Shown here piece by piece: positions 11,086 through 22,854 of a DNA stretch of 64,000 bases (position 1 is its first letter; every line of letters starts with the position of its first letter). The position numbers and the translations under genes were made by a program. Origin of the DNA: Rhododendron vialii (Eukaryota > Streptophyta > Magnoliopsida > Ericales > Ericaceae). The notes below the pieces were generated by a model. The model saw only the letters and a program-made list of their open reading frames with translations, had not been told where the DNA came from and searched no databases. The stretch lies in assembly GCF_030253575.1 (NCBI RefSeq), contig NC_080567.1:38345501-38409500 (forward strand), read 5' to 3'.

Positions 11086-11782
11086 TGATAATTTTATGTG
11101 ATTTTACTTTAAAATTGAGAAGGAATTTTTAAATATTGAAATGATGCATCTTAGTGTCAGCTATTTGATGTTTGAAGCAAGGTAGAGCAATTTAAAAGCT
11201 TTTTGTGGGGTCAAAATAGAAAAATTTAGTTTCAAATGTAAAATGTCTTGGTGAGAAATCAAAGTAATCCCACTCATATAACCATGGCTCCATGCTTAAC
11301 AGAGGGGAGGACCCGAAGGTAACCTATCATTATTGGAATGATGGTCTTGACAACCACCGTCCGCTAATTGATTTTGTGGCACGAATGGTTAACTTTTGAA
11401 ACATACAAATCTTCATATTGTACATGTTCTTACCCAAACGTGAGTCAGTCCGTCAACGTTTTGATTTCTATTGCCCATTAAATGAATCAATCTTCCAATC
11501 ATACATAAATAAAAGTGAAAAAAGATAATAAAGAAAATAATATAACAGAATTACGAAATTTTTAAAAAAAATAGTTAGATAAATAAAAGTTAAAAAAAAA
11601 TACAAACTGAAAAAGGGGGAGGTAAAACAGTCAAAGGGGTGATGGGGCCGGGGAATATTTGTCACGGGCACGAGAAGAGAATTACTTTTTATAGTCATCA
11701 GACACCTATCACATCAAATCCTATTAATTTATGGGTTAGAGCAACTATAAGAATATACACAAACATGAAACCTGCCCAAACT
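11086..11782. other. DIR-3/DIR-4 intergenic region and DIR-4 upstream
   Basis: AT-rich. 11085-11160 still matches 3055-3130, and 11430-11500 matches 5220-5290. No gene is visible. A TATA-like motif ahead of DIR-4 could be at about 11743 (ACTATAAGAATATA), but this is weak. Confidence 0.45.
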
Positions 11783-11805
11783 GAGAGAGAGAGAGAGAGA
11801 GAGAG
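11783..11805 (+). repeat. (GA)n tract abutting the DIR-4 start codon
   Basis: A 23-base GA run whose end touches the ATG at 11806. It is the shortest of the four, yet in the same position. Confidence 0.93.
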
Positions 11806-12381
11806 ATGGGGAGGCCATCCATAAGTGCAATGCTACTTTGTTCAATGTTGATAGCCACGCCAATGGTTCACTGCATAGCTCAAGGACCAAAAGCTGTGGA
11901 AGATTGGTTCCAAAACCTCAGCCACAAAAAGGAGAAGGTAACAAAGCTTCACTTCTACTTTCACGACAATGTCAGTGGCAAGAACCCAACAGCCGTCCAA
12001 GTAGCCAAAGCCAACACGACCTTCACCTCACCCACGTTTTTCGGCCTGGTCAACGTAATCGACGACCCATTGACGGTTGGGCCAGAACCCGATTCAACAA
12101 TTGTGGGCCGAGCCCAGGGGTTTTACGGTTTGGATAGACTGGAGCAGTTGGGCCTGATCATGACTTTGAACTTTGTCTTCACTACCGGAAAATACAAGGG
12201 TAGCACTCTCAGCGTCTTGGGCCAGAATCAGGTACTTGAGACATACCGCAAGCTCCCCATCGTCGGCGGATCCGGTGTTTTCCGACTAGCGCGTGGGATT
12301 GCCACAGCGAAGACGAATTTGTTCAACCTAACCACGGGTGATGCTGTGGCTGAGTACCATGTTATTGTCATTCATTATTGA
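11806..12381 (+). CDS. Dirigent protein, tandem copy 4 (DIR-4)
   Basis: An intronless 191-residue secreted dirigent protein. The N-terminus differs from the other three (MGRPSISAMLLCSMLIATPM, VHC) but is still a signal peptide. The mature part has KLHFYFHDNVSGKNPTAV, VIDDPLTVGPEPDS, VGRAQGFY, FTTGKYKGSTLS, RKLPIVGGSGVFRLARG and EYHVIVIHY. Several substitutions in otherwise constant positions (GEYNG to GKYKG, LGRN to LGQN, EYNV to EYHV) make it the outlier of the array, which could mean a changed partner or substrate. It has the family's usual length and no lesion, so it is probably functional. Confidence 0.92.
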   Translation: MGRPSISAMLLCSMLIATPMVHCIAQGPKAVEDWFQNLSHKKEKVTKLHFYFHDNVSGKNPTAVQVAKANTTFTSPTFFGLVNVIDDPLTVGPEPDSTIVGRAQGFYGLDRLEQLGLIMTLNFVFTTGKYKGSTLSVLGQNQVLETYRKLPIVGGSGVFRLARGIATAKTNLFNLTTGDAVAEYHVIVIHY

Positions 12382-13458
12382 GTACCTCATCATTGCCCCC
12401 AGTACTTTACCCTCTCTCTTTCCTGTCGTCTTTATGCTATGATATGGTAGTATATCACTAGCGGGCATCTTTTATGACGTATTTTCTAATAGATTATCTT
12501 ATTTGCGTATGTTGTGCGTCTTTAAAACAAAAAGGTTTTATTTTTTAGAGTATTTGGACCGGTTTTTAGAGTATTTGGACCGGTTTATGCTTATCTCGAC
12601 TACTCTCTGAATATCAATCCGAATGTTCTAGAATCAAAAAGAAAACTTTATAAAAGAAAGTGGATCCAACTGCTCTCTGTTTTGCTGACACCCGGCTGCA
12701 CCCGTCGAACCACTCCATTCAGTTTTTCTCCCATTTTAATACTTCTTAACCTCGTTACCCACAACCCCACAATTTGAATCAAGCTTACTCTTTTGGTTCG
12801 AAGATTGAACTACAACAAACAAAGGCCAGGGTATGAAAATTACAAACTTTATCATAGTACTTGACAAAATCCTCCGGAGGAACGAACACTAAACGAATTT
12901 CTCACACACATGGATTATGCTTAATACTCACTCGCAGTCGCAGAACGCTGATGTGTAAACGTCCTTAAACGTGAATGCTCTCAATTACTCAACATGGGCA
13001 GAGATGGGTTTCAAAATTCATATCCATTGTACTGTATTTGATTAGAGCTCCTGGACCCCTCTCACTTGCAGCCAGCAAGATGCTCATGCCTGCTTTAACT
13101 TTTCTCAAAACTTAACATGAGAAGGAATACTAATTAACATATTTGTCTCAAGAAAATCAATTACTATAGCATCTCTCATGGTATGGTAAAAATGGTAGCC
13201 AGACCTATCTGGTTAAGTGACATCCAGTAAAAACTTTTCGCATCATATACGGAGGGTGAACACAATTTTTGGCATGATTAATGTTCTTGCCAAGATCTAC
13301 AAAATAAACGGAACTGATCATCAAAGTGTGCTCGAAAAATGGCCGGAAATTTGAAAATGGACCGGAGGGGGACATCACCACCCCTCCTGTCCCCGTGATA
13401 CATGAAAGTTTCTCAGTTGTTGGGTGGATCTCGAATATGCCACTGAGTGGGTAGGAGA
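12382..13458. other. Spacer between convergent DIR-4 and the F-box gene
   Basis: It contains a two-unit 21-base tandem repeat (about 12544-12586, AGAGTATTTGGACCGG core) and AT-rich sequence. The part nearest 13458 is likely the 3' UTR of the F-box gene on the - strand. No other gene was seen. Confidence 0.4.
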
Positions 13459-16400
13459 TCATGGGGATATAACTACCTCGATTTTAGGAGGTACTTGTAC
13501 TTTCAGAACCGAAGCATGGTTTCTCAATTCCATCGAACTCTCATTTTCTTTGAACTCATGCCATGGCTCTAAGCCTGGATGGCGGCAATCAACAATAATT
13601 GTCTTAAGTGCCACAGCACGCTGGAAAAAGTAGGCTAAAAGCTCGAAATCGATACAGCCAACAAATTTCACCACCTCAAGGCATCTGTGAAGATGACGTT
13701 CGGTAGGCTCCATCTCAGTTTGCATCTGTATCCTTGTAGGTGACATCAACTGTACAAGAATATCAAGAAACGAAATACAAAATGTTACTATGTTAGTAGG
13801 CAACATGTATAATAATACTTGCTTTAAAAACAAGCGCTAGTTAAAGCTAGCCAAGTTCATTTACTACAAGTATGTTCAAACTTCAAAGAATTAAGCACAA
13901 TATAGCATATAACCGGTTACCAGGCCACAAATCGCAATGAAGATGAAATACTTGAACACAAATCTACCAAACAGAAGAGCCAATGCAACAGTATCTATGT
14001 AACAGAAAGAAATGCTAAAACGATCATCAACAGACTTTGTTGAATTTGTACACCAGTGGGAGGGAAAGGCAACAATCCTAATGATCGGAATTCAAAATTT
14101 CATTTGCCACTATCAACAGAGATACTAAATTCTTATAGGAAGTCAGTCATCAACAACAATCAATGCAAATACGACATCCCAATATGAAACTATCACTATA
14201 CTATTCAAACAAAGAATTACAAGGGAAAACATAAGAAGAATCTGCCAAACCCCCACAAGATCAGATGCAACCCCATTAGGATGCCATGAATCCATCTCCC
14301 ATACATGTTAATTAAGTAGTTATCCTATGCAATCGGTTAACATAATGGCTCAGCCATGTAAGCTGAAACACATTGTGATGTAAAGATAGATATTGAAGAA
14401 TTGGATCCAAAAGGGAAAGAGCCCGTTTCCCCGTAAGGAAAGGAGAAAATGAAGGGTCTAATAACATAGAGTTAAGCAACAATCCAAGCCATAAGACCAT
14501 CTCGCATAGAAGTGATATATCTCCTGCCACAAGGCACAAGGACACGACACAAAACCGCAATTCACCAACTGCATAAGACCATATCACATAAAAGTGATAC
14601 ATCTCCTGCTACAAGGACAAGAAACAGAACCGCGATTCACCAACTGCAATATTCTCCCGTCACCGAATTCATTTTTTTGTGGAAACACCAAATTGTTTCC
14701 CTTTCCTTAGACCAAATCAGCAAATCTTCATGTAGTTTGTCAGCGACGGCTGAAACGATCTGTTTATGTGACACCAATACACCTGCAAATTTTAGTCAAA
14801 CGAAGATGGATCGTTTCACTCATACGCCCTCAAGTAATGAATAACAAGCTGATCCGTTCCGTAACGCCAATTGCTCAAATCATGACACACACACACACAC
14901 ACAACGGCTTGATGGGAAAAGAGATTCACAGAGCCAGAGTAGGGTTTGGGAATGACGAAAAGAATCACATAAGGCATGCTCAAAGCTGTGCCAGCCTTAC
15001 AGCGTAGGCTAACTAGTCATCCTCTGGGACCTATGCTGCGTCCAGTATTATACAGTGCTCAATAGTGCAAATGTCAAAGGCATATGCGGGGTACAATTTT
15101 AGAGATGGTTGAGAAATCGAGAGTTCTATTTATGCGTGGTTGCAAAACAGAAGCTTGTACCAGATAGAGTTTGGGGCAAGTGTTTAGCTTTTGCATCAAA
15201 ACATCTCAATATACAGTAAATATGGCATCTAAAAAAACCATAAAAATAAAAACTCTACAAATGCATCAAGCAACACTACTACGTACACTTGTAGAAACCA
15301 CAAAATAGGTTTCCAAGAAAGCGTAAGATATAAAGAGAAGGCGTTCACCTGTAACGTAAATGTACGCAAGAAGGGAGCTCTCTCAATTAGGGAAGTCCAA
15401 CCAAGGAAACTGTCTTCTTCCTCAGCATACCCAGCAAATGTCAAGTTCTTCAGATTAGTCAATTCCGGAAAAGGTGGGGGTGCATAATTGTCCTGAAAGG
15501 TGAAGCTCATGATAAGCACATAGGCTCCATCTCGTTCGATATCCAGAAATTTTTTTTTTTCAAAACATTTATCAAAATCAAAAGCGCAGATCAACCGCAA
15601 GAGACGTGTAGATACTAACCAAGGAAGAGAAATCAAAGCTCAATGTCAGGCTCTCTAGTTGAGAGAAATAAACTGCGGGAAGAGCAGTCAAAAACCCTTC
15701 ACGCTGTGAAACAGTCAGATCTACCAATGAAGGAGCATGCCTAACAAGAACTGGGGTTGGACAACTAGAAAATCCAAGACAGATCAAGGAGGCAAGGTTT
15801 GGGGCACAAATATCAACAGTTCGTAATCTAGGGCATCTGGATATCTCTAAGAACTTGAGGCCAAGCGAAGGACCGGCAACCTTAAGCTTTACCAGACTCT
15901 CTGAGTAGGATACACGCAACACAATGAGAAGTGGACAGTTCGATAAGAAGTGCTCAACAAGCTCCCCAGTTATATTGACACATGTTAAAGAGAGTTGCAT
16001 AAGTGACTTAATGCATGATACACCGTAAGGGCTTTTGATGAGAGAACAAACTTCATCGGCGAGAGTATAACACGGCCAAGGAAGTCGTATGTTTCTGTCA
16101 ATAGCACACATCGTGTCCATGTGGAGTCGTTCTCCTAGACGAGTATAACCACATAAGTTAACTTCAAGCCTTTGAACGGACTTGCGGATGGCAAAACTGA
16201 ACCACTCATCGATGTCGTGATAAGAGTCCTTGCGAGACAAATATAAGAGGACTTTGAAATCGGTTATATGGGGACCCTGATGTAATTGTATAACTCGATT
16301 CACACAATGTAGGTACTTGTCTGTAACAGTTCTGCCACGGGATTCATCTCCGGCAACCTTGTCAATGGCCCTCAGGATCTTTGGAAAATAAAAGTGGAGG

Positions 16401-16543
16401 ACTTTAGCATGATGAGTCCATAAATATTGCCATCTCTTGGAGAGGACACATGTGCTTGCTGCTTCCACAATGTTAAGTAGAGACAGAATGGTACCCAGAA
16501 TTTCATCAGGTAGTTGACTTATCCGATCTTCGAAATTCGTCAT
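13459..16543 (-). CDS. F-box/LRR/FBD protein (three coding exons)
   Basis: Read on the - strand as exons 16543-15620, 15492-15349 and 13749-13459. All junctions have GT/AG borders and stay in phase 0 (donor GTTAGT, acceptor TTTCAG; donor GTGAAC, acceptor TGTACAG). This gives about 452 residues, normal for the family. Residues 5-45 are an F-box (DRISQLPDEILGTILSLL, then CVLSKRWQYLW), the Skp1-binding part of an SCF ubiquitin ligase. The middle has leucine-rich repeats (NCPLLIVLRVSY, LKFLEISRCPRLRTVDICAP). The last exon has an FBD-like C-terminus (LEVVKFVGCIDFELLAYFF). It would act as a substrate adaptor for ubiquitination; the target is unknown. The start is the first ATG in the F-box frame, seven codons inside a longer open frame and six bases after a leader acceptor site. 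The second intron is unusually long (about 1.6 kb). Confidence 0.85.
14491..14648. repeat. 82-bp tandem duplication in the F-box intron
   Basis: Two diverged copies, both beginning ATAAGACCAT, lie head to tail in the second intron. They have no coding meaning that I can see. Confidence 0.7.
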
Positions 16544-16900
16544 CCTACTCTGTAAATAAATCATCTCAAGAGCCGGAAACAGTAAATAAATAAATCATCC
16601 TAGAGAAAAACTTATACTTACACAATGATCACGGCCCTGGGCAGAAGCCAAGAAAGCCCGAGAAAATTTTCAATGTAACAGTTGTCGCCATGGTGTGGAA
16701 ACTACACATCATATGAGGGGCCGTTACAAATGACAGTTACATTGAAGATTTTTTTTTCCCCACGGCTTTAAGCTCCCAAAAAACTGCTGAAAAGAAGGAT
16801 CAGAAAGAGGAAACAGAGGGCGGTACCTGTTCTTATCGTAGCCGGAGCTTCTCTGCTTTGTTCAATTTTTACTACTGTGCTTATTTAAGATTGTGGAGTG
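16544..16900 (-). promoter_or_regulatory. F-box gene 5' leader with an intron
   Basis: On the - strand a TTTACAG acceptor ends at 16550, six bases before the ATG, and a matching donor (G|GTACCG) lies at 16826-16825. A leader intron of about 277 bases is therefore likely, with a first non-coding exon upstream of 16827. Inferred from splice consensus only. Confidence 0.5.
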
Positions 16901-17272
16901 AAAGTTGTGATTCTGATCGAATTGTTGTTTAGTAGGGCTGGCTGACACTTATTTAAAGGCTCATTCAAGTTAGTGATTAACTTATGTAACACAAATTTTT
17001 TTTTGATTTTGTCCTTATTCAAAGGAAATTTGCGTTTGTTAGTTCTATGCCAAATTTTTTAGGAATCCGATTTTTTGGAAAATATAGGTGGGTAAGGAAG
17101 AGAGGAATCGGAAAAGTAAAAAATTATTAATAACTTTTACACAAATATTTTGGGAATTATTCAAAGAAAAGCTCAAAAAGTCAGTTTTTGGAATTTTTCT
17201 TGAATATTTTCCAAAATATTTATTTAAAAGTCATAATTTTTTACTTTTCTGATTCCTCTCATCGTTACTCAC

Positions 17273-18665
17273 TGATAGGCGCGTGGAATTCATGAATTTA
17301 AGCGCCTAAGTAGGGAAATTAGCGCGTTAGACGTGCATTTAATTCTCATTTTTCCATTTAATGCGTGCACGAGGTTGGATTTTGTGTTTGTGCCTAATTT
17401 GCAGGAAATTGAGATGTTTTGGCGCTAATGAGAAGTACCCGGTAGGCCGTGATAGAGCTTGTGAGTGTGAAAGGCTGTGGAGACTAAGTGTTGGAGTGAA
17501 ATTGACGAGGAAATCACCGTAGTCATTCGCGAGCGCTACAAGAAAGTGGTATAGCGCTCAGAAGTGGATAGCAAAGTCCACAAAGTGATCAGAGAGTTGG
17601 CTAGCGCTACACCCTTTTTGGTGTAGCGCTACCTAAAGGTTAAGAGAGAACATTGGCCAAAGCTAGGTCAACAGAGTCAACGCCTCAAACAAGTTCGCAA
17701 GCGCTATACCATTTTTTGTATAGCGCTACCGAGGGGCTTAAAAAGGGCCTCGAACGTTGACGTTTTGGGTTAAGCCGGTTCCAATTCCGATTAATTTTAG
17801 GATTTTTATTGTTTTTAACGGGGATTAATATAAATACCTCGTTTTAAGTTAGTTTTAGGGTAGATTTTTCATTCCAGACTTTTACGTAGCAGCTTTTTCA
17901 CTAACGTTGTTTTGTTTTCTCTCAGTTCTTAAGTTTTCTGCACTATTTCTTTCAATCGCTTGGATTCTGGTAACGTTTGTCGAATTTCTTCGTTAATTAA
18001 AGTTGTTCGTTATTATCTATTCTACGTGGATCTTTCTTTTATTTTTTTTCCGTCTCTTCTGCAATAGATGATCATGTTTCGATCTAGGGTTTTATTTTCT
18101 GTTATTTCAAGCATGCGTGAGTAGTTCCCCAGGGTGCAGCCACGGGACGAAGGCGTCCTGTGACTAGTTTAATCAATGTTTTACCTCGGGTACGAATTAA
18201 TTCGTTTTTCCAACAGTTTTGGGATATGAAAGAAAATCCCTTTCTAATAAACAAAACCCAGGCATCATCAGATTTTAAATGCGCATGAGAGCTGGTGACA
18301 AGTGGCGGGCATTTATTAGGAACCCCTTTTTTCTTATTCTGAGATCAGTGAATTGAATAATTGTGTCCCGAGTAAATATTGGTTAGGCTAGTTGCAGACG
18401 CGGGTTCCCACGGCTGTACTCTCCTTTAAATTTATAGTTAATTAAATCAATTCAGTGATTTAGGTAGTAAATCAATCAATCAAACAAAGGGTGGCTACCT
18501 AAGAGCCAGATTAAACTAAAGTTCATCACAATTGAGTCAACACCGTCCGTCCGTCTCTGTGGTTCGACTCCGGTACTTCCGGAATTATTGTGCTACATTG
18601 GTCGAGAGTCCTACGCTTGGGACGCGTTTTTAGTCTTTATTTATTAACACCCGGTCGGTCAAGCA
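17273..18665 (+). repeat. Athila 5' LTR
   Basis: It starts TGATAGGCGCG and ends GTCAAGCA. A TATAAATA box at 17829-17836 marks the likely promoter. Upstream of it are three hairpins built on AGCGCT (17531-17559, 17602-17631, 17700-17727). Confidence 0.92.
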
Positions 18666-19010
18666 TTTTTGGCGCCGTTGCCGGGGACGGCGACGTGTGT
18701 TCTAGAGTGTGAGTTTTCGTAATTTTTTTCTTTTAGTGGAGTCACCATAGGTAGAGAGAGGAAGGTGTCCTTTAAACAGGACCCTCTTTATTATCGCGAC
18801 CCGACTCATCGTTTAGCTCGGAAAGAACTGGAGTCGAGTCAGCCTGTGCTTTCTAGTTTTTCCTCTTCTAGTTTAGAGTCAGACTCAGCTGATTACCAGT
18901 CAGAGTCTATCCCCATTAGTGGTCTTTACATAGATTTACCTTTTGAGTCAGTTAGTGTCAGTAATCCACTTTTCCAGTCAATTTTAGAGTCAGAATCAGA
19001 ATCCGTCGAG

Positions 19011-21446
19011 ATGGGAGATAGGCAGGTAGTTATTCAGCCGTCCTTGAGACAGCACATGCACCCTGAGAGGACCACTCCTCTCGGACCCATTGTGTTCCCT
19101 CAGGAGACACAAGAGGCCCGCAATGCCTTTACAGTCAAACCTGGTGTCCTTAATAGTCTCCCCAGTTTCCACGGGAGAGAGTGCGATGATCCGTACGAGC
19201 ATGTGCGGACATTCGAGGGATTGGTGCGCAACCTTGCATCTAATACCCAATATGAGAATGCGTGCCTCAAGCTGTTTGAGGCGACGTTGAAAGATGGCGC
19301 GCTTCTGTGGTTCCGAATGCAAAAGTCTCAGTCTTTCACCACTTGGGCACAAGTGCGTGATGCCTTTTATAGGAAATACTTTTCTGAGGCTAAGACTAAG
19401 AGTTTCAGGCGTCAAATTCAAGGCTTTAGGCAGGAGAGGGATGAGTCATTTCTCAAGGCATGGGAGCGCTTCAAGGAATTGCTCCTAAGGCTGCCACACC
19501 ATGGCTTTGAGAGAATTCAGTTAATTGGGTTCTTTCATCTTGGTCTCAATGCTGAGTCAGTCCAGCACATAGAATATTCTTGCAAAGGGGACGATTTCTT
19601 GTCCAAAACAGCAGATGAGGCTTGGGATTTCTTAGATGACCTGGCTGATAGGCAGAGGGCTTTAGAGCCATCAGATTTTGAGCGATCCGGACCTTCTGGG
19701 TCCAACGTTATCCCGGTCACCATTCGTGACCAGCGACTCCAGGCTCAGGTTGAGAAAATGGCCCAGAGGTTAGAGGACCTAGAGGTTAGGCAGGTTCGAC
19801 CAGTCAATGAGGTGTCAGTGGAGGAAGTTTGTGTGTGGTGCGAGTGTAAAGGGCACACCGCACCTGTTTGCCCTGGGTTTATTGCCGCCAAGGGGGCGAG
19901 CCAATTTACTCAGGAAGAAGTAAATGCAGTTAGGACTTGGGATCCGTATTCGAGCACATATAATGCGGGATGGAGGGATCACCCCAATTTTGGGTGGTCA
20001 GATTCCAGACCCGTAGGTGGAGGCCAAGCTCAACCCCTTGCGCTACCTCCGCCACAACAGTTTCAACAGGCCCAATCATCTAGGCCTCCTCAGGGTCAGG
20101 TCATCCCATTCCACTTCCAGCCACAGCCTGGTAGGGGGGCAGGTCCATCAACTCGTGGTCCTCCCCCAGGTTATTCGCAAATAACCGCGCGTGATCATAA
20201 GTTAGAGGATACTGTCAATTCCCTGATGCAGTCACAAATGACATTTCAGACGGAATCAAGACAGCAAATTGGGGCCCTTACAACCCAAATGTCGCAACTC
20301 ACTGCGGTTGTCAGTCAACTGCAGCAGGAGAAGGGTAAGTTTCCAGCCCAGGGTAGTGCAGCGGGCGCCCATTATTTGGGAAATTCTTCAGGTCCTAATG
20401 TTCAAAACCAGAATCAGGAGGAGGCTAAGTCAGTCACCATTCTCAGGAGCGGGAAGGAGATCGATAAGTCCATCCCGCTAAAGCAAAAACCAGCTCCACC
20501 CCCGGAGCCGGTTGATGCACCAAGAGCAACTCCTGATATTGTTGATGTCCCTAGGAAGGAGGTAAAGGATGATGAGGAGTCACCTGAGGTGGTAGTGCCT
20601 GCAACTGCGGCCCCCATGACTCCAACGCCACCCGTTGCTCCATACCCAAATCGCTTGGTGGCGAAACCTAAGGTCAATGTGAACTTTCAAATGCTTGAAT
20701 TATTCAAGAAAGTTCAATTTCCTATCTCTTTGATGGAAGCCATTGACGCAATTCCCCAGTTTGCTAAGGTCTTGAAGGATTTGTGCACGTCAAAGCGGAG
20801 AACCAAGAGTCAGGATAAAGTGCTTCTGACGGAGCAAGTGAGCTCCATTCTCCAGGCTGAGATCCCTACTAAGTGCAAGGACCCTGGTTGTCCCACCATC
20901 CCTATAGCTATCGCGGGTCAAAAATTCGATAAGGCTTTGTTGGATTTAGGAGCAAGTGTCAACTTGCTCCCTTATTCGGTATACTTAAAGCTTGGCCTAG
21001 GCGATTTGAGAGCCACACCGGTCACGTTACAATTGGCCGATCGGAGTGTGAGAGTTCCAAAGGGGGTGGTGGAAGATGTTTTAATTCAAGTGGGCGAGTT
21101 TCTTTTTCCTGTCGACTTTATTGTCCTAGATACTTGCCCAATACCGGAGGTCTTTGAGAAGACTCCTATCATCCTTGGCCGTCCTTTTCTAGCCACTTCC
21201 AGTGCTGTCATGAATTGTAAAACTGGACAAGTCCAATTGTCGTTTGGGGACTTGAAAATGGAGGTGAAAGTGTTTAATGCAGAGAGCCGAGTCAAGATTG
21301 ATGAGGTGAGTTTGATCGACACGCTGGTGCAGGAGCATGTCGATAATATTTTATATAAGGATCTTCTAGAGATAGCCAAGGAGGCGTCATTCTTAAATTC
21401 TCCAGAATTAGGGAGTTTGATGGAGGTGTTGGTCGATCCTGGGTGA
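19011..21446 (+). CDS. Athila-class gag-protease polyprotein
   Basis: The reading frame is open from at least 18765; the first ATG in it is at 19011 (MGDRQVVIQPSL), the start used here, giving 811 residues. Order of parts: a retrotransposon gag domain about 120 residues after that start (LPSFHGRECDDPYEHVRTF to FFHLGLNAESVQ), a CCHC zinc-knuckle-like CVWCECKGHTAPVC, a proline/glutamine-rich linker, then a retropepsin-like domain with ALLDLGASVNLLPYSVY and the downstream ILGRPFLATSSAVM block. The protein would package the element's RNA. No polymerase domains follow, so replication would depend on a related complete element. Confidence 0.88.
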   Translation: MGDRQVVIQPSLRQHMHPERTTPLGPIVFPQETQEARNAFTVKPGVLNSLPSFHGRECDDPYEHVRTFEGLVRNLASNTQYENACLKLFEATLKDGALLWFRMQKSQSFTTWAQVRDAFYRKYFSEAKTKSFRRQIQGFRQERDESFLKAWERFKELLLRLPHHGFERIQLIGFFHLGLNAESVQHIEYSCKGDDFLSKTADEAWDFLDDLADRQRALEPSDFERSGPSGSNVIPVTIRDQRLQAQVEKMAQRLEDLEVRQVRPVNEVSVEEVCVWCECKGHTAPVCPGFIAAKGASQFTQEEVNAVRTWDPYSSTYNAGWRDHPNFGWSDSRPVGGGQAQPLALPPPQQFQQAQSSRPPQGQVIPFHFQPQPGRGAGPSTRGPPPGYSQITARDHKLEDTVNSLMQSQMTFQTESRQQIGALTTQMSQLTAVVSQLQQEKGKFPAQGSAAGAHYLGNSSGPNVQNQNQEEAKSVTILRSGKEIDKSIPLKQKPAPPPEPVDAPRATPDIVDVPRKEVKDDEESPEVVVPATAAPMTPTPPVAPYPNRLVAKPKVNVNFQMLELFKKVQFPISLMEAIDAIPQFAKVLKDLCTSKRRTKSQDKVLLTEQVSSILQAEIPTKCKDPGCPTIPIAIAGQKFDKALLDLGASVNLLPYSVYLKLGLGDLRATPVTLQLADRSVRVPKGVVEDVLIQVGEFLFPVDFIVLDTCPIPEVFEKTPIILGRPFLATSSAVMNCKTGQVQLSFGDLKMEVKVFNAESRVKIDEVSLIDTLVQEHVDNILYKDLLEIAKEASFLNSPELGSLMEVLVDPG

Positions 21447-22821
21447 AGTAGGTGAACTGGTTGAGGCGTTGGTCAATCCTGTTTATTCGGATGACCCTAT
21501 TGTGTAGCCGTTGTGGCTACGTTCCGACGGGTAGCTTTTGCGTACCACTCTCTTCATTGAGAAGTGGACCCGGCCCCTAGTAATAGGGGTACCCATCATT
21601 GACTTGGGTCTTATAGCTTTCGCACGCCGCTATTAAAATAAGGATCGTGTGCCCAGCTCCGGTTAGTAAGGGCAATTTTGTGTTGGTAACATTGGATTCT
21701 ACTAATTAAGTTCTGTTGTTTTTGGGCAATCTATTTATATTTGTTTTTTATTTCTTAGTTCTTTATTTCTTGTCTTTTGTTTAGTTATTTTTCTTTTCTC
21801 ATATCAAAAAGAAAAGAATTTGAAAAGCGAAAAAAAATTGCATCATGGTCTTGTATAGCCACCCGTTTCTTGCCCACCGGCGAGGGATGGGGAGAAAAGT
21901 ATGACACGTTGATCGCGTGAAGATTTGGTGGAGTATTTCTCTTTTTATTTTTGTTTTGGGAGCTCGGATACCACGAACCGGGCGGAACTAATGTTTTTTT
22001 TGCAGAGTACGGTGATTGGCCCGGAGGCTGGGTGACAGGAAATTCCTCGAACATCGGCCGAGGTCATGGTGGTTGGCTGCCACCCGTAGGTCTATTTCTT
22101 CTCCCTTGTGCTTTCTTTCGATGTGTCTCCATGCTCTGGGGACATAGCATGTTTCTAGTTGGGGGGAGGGTGTACCTTGTACATGTTTTGTTGCGTTGCT
22201 AGGGTAATTTTAGGGTAAATTTTTATTTTATTATTATTATTTTTTTTTTCTTTTTTTTCCAGGGGATACATTTGTTATGCTTGATTGTATTGTTAGGCGA
22301 GCATGTTAGAATTAGCCGAATTATTGTGCCTGTTTTAATTCAAGTTCATGCATATATTTGGCGCCTTTGTGAACATGTTAGTGCTGTCGTTACGTTGAGT
22401 AAGTGTCCCCACGTAGTTAATAGTGCATCCTGATAAACATTCCCATATTCTTTGTTTTCTTTTTCTCGCATTTGCGGAAAATAGTAGGCTTTTGTTTCAC
22501 AATTGAGTAGCTAGATGTTTTGCATGCATTTGTGAGAGTTGGTAACGTGCATAGGGGATGAGACAAGGCATTTTTGCATGATTAGACCACATATGTGTCC
22601 CTTTGTCCAATCTTAAACCAGTCCGAGTCAGTTCTTGAGTCTAACCTAGGAAACCGGTGTGTGGGTTGGACTATAGTTTGGGGGGTCTAGCATTGTGCAT
22701 CATGGGTGTCTTATTGCATTGGATTTGGAGCATCGTTGTCGTCGGAAGTGAAAGTGAAGAAATCTTGATGGGTGTCATGTTTTGTAACCAAACCCAACCT
22801 TCAGGCCATAAAGCTAAGTCG

Positions 22822-22854
<33 letters not shown>

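Noticed and set aside
13424-13633. ORF on the + strand across the last F-box exon
   Set aside because: Shadow of the FBD exon, which has a clear acceptor site and family motifs on the - strand.
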